This document shows positions 24,702-38,146 of a DNA stretch of 64,000 bases, piece by piece. The notes beneath the pieces were generated by a model. It ran no database searches and was not told the DNA's origin. It saw only the letters and a program-made list of their open reading frames with translations. A program made the position numbers and the translations under genes. Within the stretch, counting starts at the first letter, position 1. Each line of letters begins with the position of its first letter. Source of the stretch: Ciborinia camelliae. Lineage: Eukaryota; Ascomycota; Leotiomycetes; Helotiales; Sclerotiniaceae. The DNA lies in contig JANPYM010000001.1 of assembly GCA_025890175.1 (NCBI GenBank), forward strand, positions 3,326,971 through 3,390,970, written 5' to 3'.

Positions 24702-24742
<41 letters not shown>

Positions 24743-25395
24743 CACTTACTCATCTATCCACACCTATCTACCTATCTAGCTACATACCTATACACACAAC
24801 ATTGCCCTCCCTTTCCCTTCCCTCCCCTCCCCTCTTACAACTCAAAACAAGCCAACCAACAAAAACCCAATATTGCTCATTCATCCATCCATCCGTTCAT
24901 ATTTATTATATAGATACCTACCTACCTACCTACCCAAATAAAGTAAGCCGAACCTTCCACTATGACGGTAGGTAGGTAGGTATCCGAAGCGCATATTATA
25001 GCATAGCAACGCATAAGTAGCAACGCATAGGTAGCATAGCATAGCAAGGTAGCATAGGCAAAGAAAAATGCATATCACATCATATGATAACATGATTCCA
25101 GAAAAGAGGTACCTAGGTAAGTCGCTTGAAGAACACACACACACACACACGACACGCACACATACCACAAAAAAAAGAAGAAGAAGAACAAGAAGAACAA
25201 GAACAAGAAGAAAAAGAAGAAGAAAGAATCCAATCCCAAAAACTCCCAACGGGAGAATGATGAATGATCTCCCAATCGAATCAAATCGAATCAAAATTAT
25301 CCACAACGCCTGCCTGCCTGCCTGTCTGCATGACTCATCATCATCATCGAGTATATTCAGTTCCGTCATCAACACACAACACATACACAACAAGA
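24036..25395. other. Low-complexity intergenic spacer
   Basis: Contains a CTAT tetranucleotide array at about 24700-24745, repeated TACCTACC near 24680 and 24915-24935, AGGTAGGT near 24968, an AC repeat near 25135-25150 and an A/G-rich AAGAAG run near 25170-25230. The open frames here are made by these repeats. No gene is supported. Confidence 0.6.
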
Positions 25396-26844
25396 CTATT
25401 CCCAATCTTCCTCCTCGCTATCATCATCCCCCTCACTCTGGCCATCCTTCTTTGCGCCGGTGCCCTTCTCTTTTTCCTTCGGACTATTGGGAGCCCGGCT
25501 AGGAGCACCCGATGCCGCACCCACCACATCATAACTTCCATCACTATCGGCTTGAGATTTTTCATCGTTGGATTTTCTGGGTTCGGCTGGTTTGAGCGTG
25601 GATGGTGCCGTGGCCTTGGCCTTGGCCTTTTCTTGTGTGGGGGGATGTAAGGTTGTGGAGGATTCGGCCGAAGCTGGGCTATCGGAAGTCGTCTTTGCTT
25701 TGGTAGTTGTGTCATCTTCGTCTTCGGATTCATCGTCGTCTGATTCTTCTTCGGATTCTTCTTCGGAATCTGAGGTCCATTTTATTTCTTCTTCTTGTTC
25801 GGTTGCTGCAGCGCCTATTGATTGGTTCATTTCATTAATATATATTTCTTGTTGGTTCGTGGACAGAACAGGCAAGCATACCTTTGAGTAAATCTCTCCT
25901 CTTGGCTTCGGCAGTTTCAATGCTATGTCGTAGGAAATAATATCGTTTAAAGAAATCCTCATATTTGACTTGATCCGGGACGAGTTTCTCCATCGAACTT
26001 CTTAACTCTGCATATTTTTCCAAATCCTTACTGATGTCATCGGTCTTTTTCTCAACGTCGAAACTCTTAGTCCATGGTTCGAATTCCTCGCTGATAGGAT
26101 CCGTCGTGAAACTGTCAAGTCTAGAATGGATAACGTGAAGCTGGGCATCGAATCGTGTAGTGTGAATAACTCTCTTTCCTTGAGAATCCTTACTCTCGAA
26201 TAAAACGGCGTTGGCCTGTCCTGCTTCATCTGAGGTGGGTGGTGCAATGTTAACAGCATCTCTCAAGAAATTTCGAATGTTTGTTCCGAACTTTAGGAGT
26301 GCTTCATCTGCAGCATCTTCTGCCTTTTGAATCTCCACCAGTCTTTTAGCAGCCTCTGACTTTAATCTTGCCAAAACACCTTCTGATTCCTTTAACGCCT
26401 CATCTGTTGATATCTCTTTCGCAGTCGATTCTCCATCTTTGCTTGTAGATCCCTGAGCTGCTTTCTCATCCTCTTGAGCTTGTGTAATCGTAAGTCCACG
26501 CGTGCGACTAATGATGGAAGATCTCAGGTCTGTGAATCCTTTCGAAGCTTCCTCACTAACAGTATTAAACTCATGTTGAGCCTCTTTATAAACGCTCTCG
26601 CCCTGTAGATCAAACAGATTTACTCAGTCAAACTCCTCATATGTCTGCCGACCTTTCCATCTCTTACCTGTTTAACGACACTGCCAAAGAATCCACCTAA
26701 TTTGGCACCCCACGGACTAGAGGAGATAGCCTTGTATGCTTCTTGGAAATCGGCATTGAGAGTTGGGGCGGGCTGCGCCGATTTCTCCTTGTTTTGATCG
26801 GGTTGGAGAGCTTCTTCTTGAATATGATCATATGCGAGATCCAT
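25396..26844 (-). CDS. BSD-domain protein (Dos2-like), 438 aa
   Basis: Protein with a BSD domain (named for BTF2-like factors, synapse-associated proteins and DOS2-like proteins) at about residues 190-260. The recognisable core runs from [16 protein letters not shown] through [18 protein letters not shown]. The N-terminus [11 protein letters not shown] plus [17 protein letters not shown] is typical of the fungal Dos2-like group. The C-terminal third is acidic, Ser-rich and disordered, and ends in [10 protein letters not shown]. Exons are 26844-26668, 26602-25882 and 25814-25396, with introns of 65 and 67 bp and consistent phases. An in-frame ATG 47 codons upstream (26985) exists, but the residues it adds do not look like the family. 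Function is poorly defined. Yeast Dos2 has been linked to ubiquitin metabolism and growth. Confidence 0.88.
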
Positions 26845-28896
26845 CTTTGCAAGAAAGATATGAGTTTTTGAGGAATTTAAAAGAGCATGGGAGTTTATCA
26901 AATGGTTTACAAATGGAATAATACTCCGTATAGTGGAGCGCTGGTCCGTTGTGATCTGATCTGCAAGCGGAGCGGAACGTCGCATATCATTCGACAATAA
27001 AGTCCCGCTTTCAAGCCTCAGTGGCTGAAACAGCACACTAGCCACAAAGTCATGTGCTACGGGCGATTGAAGATGGACCTAGGTATGGAACCTTTGGTTA
27101 TGGTTACACAAGAAATCTGGACTTAATGTCTCACTGGATGAATGGAAGTGAAGGAAGTGAATGAAGTGAATGGAGGCTGAAAAGGGATGATTAGTGATCA
27201 TTTCAGTGCTTGGATAGAAGATAAACCGAGTTTCGGTGACCTTTCGGAGAGTAGATATAGGTATCCGAGTCCGTAGGTACTAGTTACTGTACAAGGTAGG
27301 CCTCGGTAGTACCAGCCGGTAACATGATTCTCGCATTGATTGATTTCTTGCATATGATATGTCTGATATGACCCTTTGGATCTTGACCTGATAGCTAGGT
27401 AGAATGCAAAGCCATCTATAGGATAGAAACTTTAATATTCATTAATTGATTTATATTCACAAACTTCGAAAGCCACGTGCACGTACAATATCGAGATTTG
27501 AAACGCGCCCACATAATAATAGAGAATATATGATCGCACTTATTATTATAGGTAGGTAGGTAATCTCACCACTTGCGTCATTTGTGCCGTTGACTCATAG
27601 CTACGGTCATGCCATCTTTTTCTGCTGCCTCAACCTGCCTGTCTCAAGTATCTATAGTAGGTATTACTAGATACATATATATATCTATGTATATATCTCT
27701 ATGTATATATATTAAAAAAGGATTTTCGGTGGAGATAGTAGCTATGCGGTAGTGGATTGATGTTTTGTCTCTTAGCTAGATAGATAAGCTATACGAGTAG
27801 AGATATCTAGAATGTTGAACAATCAGCGATCAACCATGAAGAAAGATGTATGCTTGATCAAAGATGTTATAAGATGTCCCGTCATATCAATAGCTAACCT
27901 CTTTAAACCATATGTACCGGTATTAGCTATGTGATAATACAGAAAGGCACTTTTATTCCGTATAAGTGTATTCATTGTTTTATTATAATAATAAAGGCTA
28001 TTGAATTTATGAATTCCCTATTATTGGTAGATTTACGGATTTAGCGGAGTTTTCTTGAAATTGGTTGCTGAGAAATCAAAAATATCTACCTCCCTCAAAA
28101 GATTCACTGCCCCTGCCCCTGCCCCTCTTGGAATGGGAATCTGGAAACTGGAAGAATCATTCGAGACAGAAACTCAAGATGAATGGATGATGGGTCTTGT
28201 TCTTGTTCCGTGTGTCCGTCTCTAGTAAAACTTGTAAATTGGTCGGGAGAGCGTTCCCCTTTCTCTTTCTTTGAATCCACATCCAAATCCAAATCCAACA
28301 AGAAATCTAAGAAGATATACTTTTATTACTCATTACCTACTCACACACACATAAACATACCAGGAGCCCGATCACCTGCAGGAGTGTACAGTAACATCAA
28401 TTGAGGCCACGAATTCGAGGCTTCTTCTTTCTTTTCTCTCTCCAGCTGAGATATCAGAACTGTAGATCCTCCTTCCTCACTCCACCTTTCGCCTCTCACT
28501 TCTCCAAGAAAGCCGACCCCTCTCTTTATCCGTCACCGTGGGATTGATTGTCCTGCATAAGCTTTACGGTAGGACCAATCTAACCTACGCCTAACCTAAT
28601 AATAAGACCTCGTCAATTGAAACTTTTATTCTGAGTCCTGACCACCGTCAACCAAATCCCACCTTACCACCCTCCCCCTCAAATACAACACGTCGATATC
28701 TTTCATCTGATAACTTCAATTTGGCCTTGTCTCGTCTTTTTTTTGGGCGACTTGCGATTCGGCTCTATCGGATATATCTAGGGAATGTGAGATCATTCTT
28801 CGTGAAAGAAGAGTTTCATTTCATTTCATCTACAAAGAAAATCTATTAAATTTTTATTTACGTCAGAATCACAAATCACTCACACATAAGGTTAAA
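26845..28896. promoter_or_regulatory. Shared divergent upstream region, BSD gene and AP-1
   Basis: About 2 kb between two divergently transcribed genes, so it must hold both promoters. A TGACTCA element (bZIP site, as used by Gcn4/CPC1) occurs near 27590, and AGGTAGGTAGG lies near 27550. Palindromic TATATATCTATGTATATAT sequence lies near 27680-27705. The 400 bases before the AP-1 ATG are pyrimidine-rich, as expected of a long fungal 5' leader. These sites are sequence matches only. Confidence 0.4.
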
Positions 28897-30928
28897 ATGG
28901 CGGCCGCCAGTACCAACTACCATAATCCAATCAATCCCGATTTTACCTTATCTCCACGACAAGAAGAATTACTTTTCGCAGCTCTGAATTCAAACAAATC
29001 TTCAGACAATACGAATACACCACTTCTACCTCCACAATCAATCAACCTTCCTTCAAACATGTCTACCTCCACATTCAATGAATCGCCGATCCAAGCTCCG
29101 GGTTCGGGCAAATTGAACGGATTCGACGAGAGCCCTTTTATCGACTATGACTACGACTTTGAAGGTGATGAAAGCTTTAATTTCGACTTTAGCAATGAAT
29201 CACAAGGACAAATGATTGGAAATTTACCTGGAACCTCGTCGGATGGTGATGCTGATAATCATGAGAAGCGAAGTCATCCTGACGATGATGAAGAAGAAGA
29301 AGAGGGTGGTGGCAAACGAAGGGAAGGGGACGATAAATCATCAAAGAAGCCTGGCAGAAAACCTCTTACATCAGAGCCCACTTCGGTGAGTAATTCGTGG
29401 AGTTGTCATGATTCCTGAACAGCTTCTAATAGCTTAACTAGAAACGCAAAGCTCAAAATCGTGCCGCTCAACGTGCATTCCGTGAACGGAAAGAGAAACA
29501 CTTAAAGGATCTTGAAACGAAGGTTGAAGATTTGGAGAAAGCTTCCGAATCTGCCAATCATGAGAATAGCATCCTACGAGCGCAAATCGAACGAATGTCG
29601 ATGGAATTGAGAGAATACAAGAAGAGGCTATCGCTTACTGGTGGTATCAACCGAAGTCCAAATGGCAACGCACCAGCCTATTTCGCAGGAAAGGGACTGC
29701 CAACTGTATCTGCCAATCCAAGTGATGTCAATTTTCAATTCGAGTTTCCAAGATTTGGTCTCCTTCCCGGTCCTCCTATTACTAATGGAAGTTCATCCAT
29801 GGGACCGTCCATCTCTCCAACTACTCAGAATGCAAAGAGTCCAACCGATAAGAGTCAAACTAGCTCACGCAATCAATCCAATGCTAGCAATACCTATGGT
29901 ATTGGTTTAACTCATACTCCTGCGCAAATTAGTGGTGATGATATGTCCTCCTTCTCTGGTCTATTCGCCCCGGAGATCCTCGATGCATCAAAGAGTTCGT
30001 CATTCGGAATTTTCGGAAATGGTACCAATGGATCAATGTCAAGTAGTGACTCTCCTAACAATTTGTCTACCGGCGGTCAAAATACCTCGTATAGCTCACC
30101 ATCGGCGTCCTCACATTCCAACATTGGAGCTAGCTCATCCTGTGGCACATCTCCAGAACCTACCAGCATGCAATCACCATACAACAAAGCTGTTGACAAT
30201 ACGTTGACAACAATTGGAGAAGAACACTCATGTGTCAACAACAACTTAGCACCAGGTGAGCTGTCCTTTTGCGAAAAGCTTAATATGGCTTGTGGCAATC
30301 CCAATAATCCTGTTCCACGTACACTGTCTGTATCTGAGCCTGGTATAAATTCAGGAAATGAAGCAACCGCCATTTTCGATGTCAACGGAATTGATTGGTT
30401 CGCTCAGCAGAACAACAATCAATTTGATCCTCAACTCTTTGGTGATTATCGCGAACCCCAGAATAACGTTCTTTCAAACGATCCTTTCGCTCTTGATGAT
30501 GGTTTCTTTGCCGATGCATTTGATATGCCAGATTTTAACACACCATTCAACACCGTTCCAAGCCCAACAGCTCCCAAGAAGGATCTTGTACAACAAATCG
30601 ATGAAAAGCAGAATGAAGATGATGAGGTTGTTCCTGGGGTAGATAGGTCAACAATGCTTAACTGCAACACCATATGGTACGGTTCTCGTGACTTGACTTG
30701 AAAATGAAAATTTTTTGCTAACCATGATGATTTAGGGATCGTCTACAAAATTGTCCTAAAGTCAGAGAAGGCGAATTCGATCTCGATAGCCTTTGCAAAG
30801 ATCTGCAAAAGAAAGCCAAATGTTCAGAGACAGGTGCTGTTGTTAATGAATCTGATTTTCAGAACATCATGAAGAGCTACACAGGGAATCGCTGTGATAT
30901 TTCAAAAGACATGACCAAGAAGGCATAA
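28897..30928 (+). CDS. yap1: AP-1 type bZIP oxidative-stress factor, 638 aa
   Basis: Redox-regulated transcription factor orthologous in architecture to yeast Yap1 and fission-yeast Pap1. The basic region KRKAQNRAAQRAFRERKEKH starts at residue 164 and is followed by a leucine-zipper coiled coil to about 225. The N-terminal cysteine-rich domain has Cys 427, 440 and 447. The C-terminal one has Cys 571, 581, 595 and 604 around IWDRLQNC and LCKDLQKKAKC. In the family, disulphides between the two domains hide the nuclear export signal, so the factor accumulates in the nucleus under peroxide. Exons are 28897-29385, 29442-30676 and 30736-30928. The introns (56 and 59 bp) have branch-like CTAA motifs. 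The first intron splits the protein exactly at the start of the basic region. All key residues are intact. Confidence 0.95.
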
Positions 30929-33900
30929 ACGATTGATCGGACATACATTTGGGATGATACCTCTACTGGAATGGAATGGCGTTGCAAACACATTAAAATG
31001 ACCACAAGGTCGGATCATGGTTAAGGATAACATTTTGCTAGGACAAAGCAATCTTTTGGCGCCCAATGGTCATGATATATTCTCATTGGCCTGGATTGAT
31101 TTGATTCTTTTCTTTGCTTTGGGGAATTGGGAATTGGGAATTGGGAATTGGCTTTTTGCTTTTTTTTTCGTATTTGGTGGTTGGTTGTTAGTTGGAGTGG
31201 TTTGCAGTGTTTGATGATGAATAACCGCGATGATGATTTTGCAGTAATGGGGGCGTGGATGAGTTTACTGTAGCTGGCTCGCATTTCTTTTCGATATGAC
31301 AAGTTGAACGGATGGAGTGATCGATCTCTACTCTCTCTGGTGTTGCGCAGATGGAGATGATGTGCATGGAGGAAATGGGAATGACGAAATGAATGAATAG
31401 CACCTGGGCATGATATGGTCGTACGGGACAGGAAATTTGATCAGCTTCTCAATAGCGAATGAATGAATAGCAAATGACGTGGCGTATTCACATCACTGAG
31501 GCCTGCGTTGGGGCGTGAAGTTTGCGTGGAGTTTGCGTGGAGTTTTATACTGGGTACCTAGGTACCTAGATATGGTATGGTATTTTCTGTTAATAACCTT
31601 GTTCAGAGTCGTTCATTCATTAATAATGATGATGTGAGGATGTGAGGATTAAAGTCTACACTGTAGACCTACTAGGTAGGTAGGTAGATGAAGTGTAGAA
31701 TATTCGGTTGGTGGTTTGGATTTTGATTGGATTTTGATTGGATTTTGATTGGATTTTGATTATGGTAGGTAGGTGGGTAGGTAGGTAGGTAGTGTCAGAT
31801 GCATGCATTGTGTGAAATGCATTGTGTGATATGCATTGTGTGATATGAATAATTATAATGAATATAATGTTTTGATGGTGGATGATGGATGGTGGATTGA
31901 TTTATTATTATTATTGTTATTGTTATTGTTATTGTTATTGTTAATAGCTGGAGGGTGTCTAGTGGTATCTATCTAGTGGTATCTATCTAGTGGTGTTAAA
32001 GAATACTTTGGAACTCTGTTTATTGCATGGTTCTTGGGGTTGGGTTGTTGTTGTTGTTGTTGGGTTTGTGGGGGGGGTTTGTGGGGGGGGGAATGTGGGT
32101 TGAGAGGGGGGATGTGATGTGAGGTGAGGGGGGGGTGTGAGGGGAAGTTTCATACCTATCGGTGGCATCTATCAAGGTAGGTTGTATATTTCCATGGTGA
32201 TGGGTATGGAGAGGAAGATGGAGAGGAAGAGGAGAAGAAGAGGAGATGATGATAATAAATTAGTAGACGCATACATTTTGAGCGTAGAATTTGTTGGGGA
32301 TTGTTGTTGTTGTTATTTCATGAATTACAATCAACAATCACCAATCACAACCACAACCACAACCACAACCACAACCACAACCACAATCAACAATCAACAA
32401 TCAGAATCAACAATGGAAAACCATCCCAGCTATCGCACGCTGCTGTTTATCACTAGGTAGTGAAGAGAAAGTCAGATATGTGAAGCTACATGATTGTGAG
32501 TAATTTCTTTTGTTTTGTTTTCTTTTCTTTTTTTTTTTGAAGGGGGATTCGGGGGATTCGGGGATCTTGTAGAGGGAGAGACAGAGGTAGAGGTAGAGGT
32601 AGAGGTAGAGTGTCTATACACAACCCATCCCACCCCTTCCACCCCAACCAACCCACAAGGCAATCAAACATCGGAGCGCTCCGCTTCCCCCCCATCTTCC
32701 CATCTTCCCACCCGCCCCTAGGCCGACGTGCTCCCGCTCCCTGCCGCCGCCCTCCCGTCATTGATCCTGCCATCCATCATTGGTGCGCGCTATGGTCGCT
32801 CGAATCGAGAATTGAGAATTGAGAATTGAGGGCCCTGGAGAACGGGAATGTGCTGTTGGCCGCTGGGGTGCTGGTTGTAGGTTGGGGGTTTTTTGCTTTT
32901 GTGCTTTTTTGCTTTTGTGGGGGGGAGAGGGGAGAGGGGGATTTGAGAGTGTTTTACTGATGGGTTGCGCATATAGGTGTTGGCAACGGAGGCGGCGGAG
33001 GGGGCAGAGGCGGCGGTGGTTTTGGGGGGTCGTGGTGGTGCTGGTGGTGCTGGTGCTGCTGGTGGTAGAGGTGGAGGAGAGTAGATTTGGGGAGTGGGTG
33101 GAAGGGGAGTTGGGGATGGAGTTGGGGGATGGAGTTGAAGTTTGGGGATTTCTGGGTCCTTGGATTCTTTGGTGGATGGATGAATGAAACATGGGATTTC
33201 ATCAAAATCAGTACCAATCAATGAACACCCACACCCACACCCACACAAACAAAGACCAACAAATACAAACACAAACTGGTGAATTTATATTTCTGTGAAT
33301 TGAATTTTCTTATTATTTTTATTTTGAGTTGGATTGGAGATTATGGATTATGGATTATTGACTCTATAGTTTTTTAAGGGAAGGGGGGATAGGGAGAGGT
33401 TTTTTAAAAGATTTGGTTTCTTTAGCTAGGTCAGGTGTTAGCTCATGTATTAAGCGAGGGAGAGGGAGACATAGTCTAGTCGGATAGGAGACTTAAACCT
33501 AATCTACCTAGGTAATCTTAATTTCCTATTGCAGATACTAGGTAAATAAATATAGATAAATAAATTCTAGGTACCTAGGTAGTTTGTTTGTGGTTGTTCA
33601 TTACATATCTACGGTAGCTATTGTTCAAATAGCTGGAGACACGGGCAGATATTGTATAGTGGGTATATTAAATAAGGTTAATCTACCAAGGGCTACCCAG
33701 GGTGTTTGGGGTGTATAGATAGATGTAGGTGGTTTAGGGATATGTTTTATGTATATATCTACCTCTCTACCTCTCTCTCTACCTCTGCCGCTCAACAAGG
33801 AAAAGTAAAATAAGTTATATACATAACACTAAGGAGCTATATTATATCACAGTACTATCTCATACGTATCGTTATTCACGCATGCACATCATCATTCACA

Positions 33901-36112
33901 CGTAAAAAATCCCTCTATTTCGGAGATGAATGATAGGTATGGCCCCGTGGATTAAATATCTGATAAAGTGTGTCTAGCGGCTTATAAACCATCCATCAAT
34001 GTCCTAGGCTAATTCTACGCTAGTCTGGTGCTTATGTAGGCAGATAGGTAGATAGGTAGTAGGTGACTTGATAAGTCTAGGGTGTCTTCTGGGGATATCG
34101 TATCATTGTTTATGTGTTGTTGTTTATGTGTTATTCACGCTTTCGATATCAGTGGTTCTGGTAGGTGCCAGAAACAATTTTTGCAATGTCGGTGGATGCT
34201 GAAGTAACGGTGCTTAGGGCGGTTTAGTCAAAATGAGATGTATTCTTGTTGAGTCTTGAATTTCTTGTCATGGTCAATGTTGTGTGTGTGATGATTATAT
34301 GTTATTTATGATTACTTTCGTGGTAGCTTTTGGGATTTATGAATGCGAATGCTTTACCTAGTAGGTACCTTGTTAGGTTTGGGGAATCTGGTGGTGGGAG
34401 AAGGGAGAGGGGATGTTTTAATGGGATGAGTAGAGAAAGGAAAGAGGGTAGAAGGAAGTGGTTAAATTCTTAAGACTGGGATTCTAGCATTAACGGATAT
34501 CATTTGAGAAGTCATATTTTCTTGTATACGTGCGGGAAATTCTTTAAAAAGAACTTTAATGTTGTATGAAATAAATATGTAGATGGAGAGCCGACTATTA
34601 CTGCTACGAAGAGACAGCCGATCATAAGATTACAATTACGGCAAGTTTTCTTCATACGCGACCTCGAGGCAGAAACTTTCCCTCCCTTCTCATCACCGCC
34701 CTCTCCCACCATGATCCACACATCCCTCCCGCGTCTCCAATACGCGCCATCTACACTATCATCCCATCTCTCCTTTCCCCCAGCTCCACAAATAAAACCC
34801 ACAATCTCTCGCTTGCCACCAAAAACCCAAAAAAAAAACACATCCCAAGAACCAAAACAGCAAAAGCTTAAGAGCGCGACGCTCTAATGCCCCAATGATC
34901 CATTGTTTGTATATCTGAACGTTTACCGTTAATATACAGAACAATGTCACTGTCCGATCGAAGCCCCACCAAATGCGAAGTAGAAAGGCGGACAACATTC
35001 TTCGGGAATGATGAATTCTACCGCTGCGCCAACGAGACGTTGGCGGGCTTGATTGTTGGACGTGATATTTGGGGTTATATCTATGCCCTGGTTAGGCGGG
35101 GAAAGGCAGATATGTGTATTTGGACCTCAGGCAGCTGCAGAAGGTAGGTATGAGTCATGTGTTATGAGTGTTCAAGCCGCGTATTGTGGTCAACTCATGG
35201 AGTATTTTTTGATTGGATCACTTATTGTATGGTAACTGAAACTCGGTCGGTGATTAAAAACGCTTCAAGTTTACTTGGGTACCTCCACAGGTACGTATAA
35301 CATGTTTATTTTATAATACTTAGCTCTCCATCCTGATATTTGTCTTCCCTTTCTTTCTTCTTCGCGATTATATATATGTAAAGTGTCACAAAGCCAGTCC
35401 AGCCCAGCCTTCCCGACACGCCGCTAGATTTGCAGCGGCCACAATTGACTACTTAGGTATCGGAATGATTAGAGTGATAATAGTTTACTCCTGATAGCGA
35501 TTCAGTGCAGGAGAATCAATAAAATAATTCAGAAAGTGGAGATAATGCTTCTTTTAGTCAGCAAGACGTGAAGTGAAAACTGTTGCGAACCTGCCATAAC
35601 ATACTATGGTATGTTGAACTGTCAGAAATACACATATGTGAGGAGGCCAACAGTCGCGCGACCTGCTAGATTTTCCTTGGGGCGGCACGTTTTGTTTTAT
35701 TTTTGGGCCGGATCAACCTGGAGATAGGATACTGGTGATTGGTGAAGGAATGGTGGATAATGGTCTGGATATGGAAATGAGTGTGGGTGGTGAGGGGGGT
35801 TGTTGGGATATTGAGGGTGGAAGGTATATTGTTTATTCAAACGCATGGGAAATAAAGTGAAAGTTCTTGAGATTTTGAGGATGGAAGGTATATTATTTAT
35901 TCAAACGCTGAATAACACAAAGCTATCTCTTAAGATGTTTAGACAAAATAGAAATTGACGCCCCAAATACTTCATATAGTCAGAATACTTTTCCAACTGG
36001 GACTTCCGGCTTCAACCAAATTAGAAGCCTTCTGTCGAAAGATCGATGGATGGCTCGAAACTTGTTTATTATCACATAAGAAATAAACCGGAGTTGAAGA
36101 GTTGCATCTTCC
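30929..36112. other. Gene-poor, microsatellite-rich spacer
   Basis: Five kilobases without a supportable gene. It holds an 11-bp GGATTTTGATT repeat (31725-31760), ATGCATTGTGTGA units (31800-31845), TTATTG repeats (31905-31940) and G-rich runs (32070-32140). There is an AACCAC repeat (32345-32390), GAGGTA repeats (32580-32608), a purine/GCG-rich block (32990-33070) and many AGGTAGGT motifs. A near-perfect direct repeat of 34 bp occurs at 35811-35844 and 35875-35908, with two G-to-A changes. The open frame at 34944 may have a weak coding look but no homology or splice logic that I can see. Confidence 0.6.
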
Positions 36113-36510
36113 TTACTGCGTATCAGCTGAGTTGCCACCAGCTTCCATGATGCGGTAGAAATTGGCCATCACCGGGAGTGTATTACCTCTGAATATACCC
36201 CCTTTGTATTGTTCAAGACCGCAAATCTGATTGAGAAAAGGAGTCAGCTAAGATGGCAGATGTTATGGTGATACTTTTTTTTACCTTGTGTGCCACGGCT
36301 ACCCCAAGCTCCCAGTACCAAATTTCGAGAAACCTAATAGGAGATTTTATCCAGCATCAGATAGGGACTAATAGGGATATTATTCTTCAATCGCAAATTA
36401 TTCATGGCTCCTTGTTCGATCTCTCGAGCTCCAATTTGAGCTGGCTGCACTACATCACGAGGAACTTTGCCAATTTTCTGGTCTCCCCTCAACGCCTTGA
36501 TTGCTTATGC
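36113..36510 (-). pseudogene. Remnant of an unidentified spliced gene
   Basis: A convincing last exon lies at 36226-36113: ICGLEQYKGGIFRG..., then PVMANFYRIMEAGGNSADTQ and stop. It follows a good 58-bp intron (36227-36284), and the exon before it gives FLEIWYWELGVAVAHK. Further upstream, another frame reads KIGKVPRDVV...ARE...GAMNNLRLKN, but a frame change and a stop near 36340-36355 separate it from the rest. Above 36510 no continuous frame is found. I do not recognise the family. It is either a broken gene or a real gene with an extra small intron that I could not resolve. Confidence 0.4.
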
Positions 36511-38088
36511 ATAATGCTCTTATCCATTCCCTCTCTGGGACGAGTGGCTATCTTTACAAATGAGATATTGACCCCAAAAGAATAGTCCAAGATCAATCAA
36601 CTAGGATTTTGCAGAAAGAAGTTAAAAGGTTCAGGCAACAAATGTTTTCCAATTCTGATTACCGTACCATCTCTTGGATCTCAGCAACCTGTTATATACA
36701 AAATCTAAAGTATTTGTCCCGCCGTTAATTACTCATTCTGGATATGTGATTAATGATCCATACCATTGTATGACTGTCCTCCGGCAGTTGACAGGCCACC
36801 GATCTCCTGATAGTTTCTTGAGGACGTACGAACGAATTGAGCTTGTGGGAATCTACGTGACATTAGCACGTTTCGATTCAGCGCAGGAAGCTGAAGACTT
36901 CTTCCTGTTATAATACTCGGTGTGCATCTGGGAAAATTTCTAAGAGGGTGAGGGGAATGTTACAGACCACAGGGGACTGATTTCTGGAGAACCGAACACA
37001 GAAAGAGAAAAGGAAAAACACACTCCTTCCAAAATGAGCCCGAGGACAATTTAATTGTCCAATCTGTAATGGAAGAACACTGAATGGTATTACAAGGTAC
37101 ATATATAGGTATTGGCAAATACTTTCGAAATACCGATTCTGTACCAAACAACATCTACTAGCTGCTCCCCACATCTTCAACTTGACAATTTTCAAACCAC
37201 ATTCTTTAAATTTCAATATTAAATCGTCTACAAATTATAATCCTCCAAAAATTAAAAGTGTTAAAATTATTTATCTTTACTACAGCCTCAGATATAGCCT
37301 GGATACTTAGACTGCCATTCAGACTTTATTAGACGGCAAGACAATCGGATACACTGAGTATATCATTACCCTTACAAAACTTTCTTTTTTGCATATGCAG
37401 ATGTTCTCTTTTGCTAAAGGGAAATGGGCAAAAAACAGTAGTAGTTCTTGATTGATGGTTCTCTGGCGGGGATCTTGTAAGGATATTAACGTGGAAGTCA
37501 CGACTAATAACTTAAGAATGAGCATTGGCATTCAGAAAGGAGAGATATACTCCTTCATCTGCGACTCCGGATTTTCATGACCAGCATACCTTGGCAGGTC
37601 ATGTGAAATAAATTGTTGTTATGCAGTTGCAATGCGTTAGACTAACTTCAAATAATGTAAATATATTGGGTTATCTGTCCTGAAGTTTCCTTGTCTTTAA
37701 AGGGGTTTAGCGAGATGAGCAACAGAGAGTAAGAATAAGCCTCGTCTGTAAATTGTTTCATCATTCTTCTTCGTAAAAAGAAGACTGATTGGTGTAATTC
37801 AAAGGGAGAATTTGGGTTCATGTTTGTACTAACTAAAAACTAGATATCTGAGTCTTTAGTAGATAGATAATGGGTATTTACAAATTTGTAGGGAGAGGGC
37901 CTGTGTTTATTCCCCGAGCGATCCTAGTATTCCATAGCTTTATTAAACACACTACTAGCGAATTATTATTCAAATTGGAGTATTGTATGACTCAGGTTTG
38001 TTTTGGTTAGCTTCTATAAAGCCAATCGTACTATTGGACAATACTAACTCGTACCTTTCGAAATTTAACGTTAACTTTATACCATCTA
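36511..38088. other. Intergenic, no gene seen
   Basis: Probably includes the decayed 5' part of the remnant below 36510, but stops occur in every frame. No motif, hairpin or repeat of note was found. Confidence 0.4.
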
Positions 38089-38146
38089 TTGTTGATATTA
38101 TTATTGCGTATCGAGCTAGTGTATGTAGAACTACTTTATATCAACA
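38089..38146 (-). mobile_element. 58-bp MITE-like element, copy 1
   Basis: A 57-58 bp sequence with 9-bp inverted ends, TGTTGATAT...ATATCAACA. It is flanked by the direct repeat CCATCTA at 38082-38088 and 38147-38153. A nearly identical copy in inverted orientation lies at 41947-42004. The flanking 7-mers differ between the copies, so they look like independent insertions with 7-bp target duplications. Confidence 0.7.

Noticed and set aside
32486..33272. Overlapping 100-160 codon frames on both strands near 33 kb
   Set aside because: Pro/Ser/Thr- or Gly/Arg-rich products of purine and GCG-rich microsatellites. The overlapping frames on opposite strands cancel each other as evidence.
34944..35147. 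67-codon frame with a weak coding appearance
   Set aside because: No homology, no continuing exon that fits, and short length. It could equally be chance.
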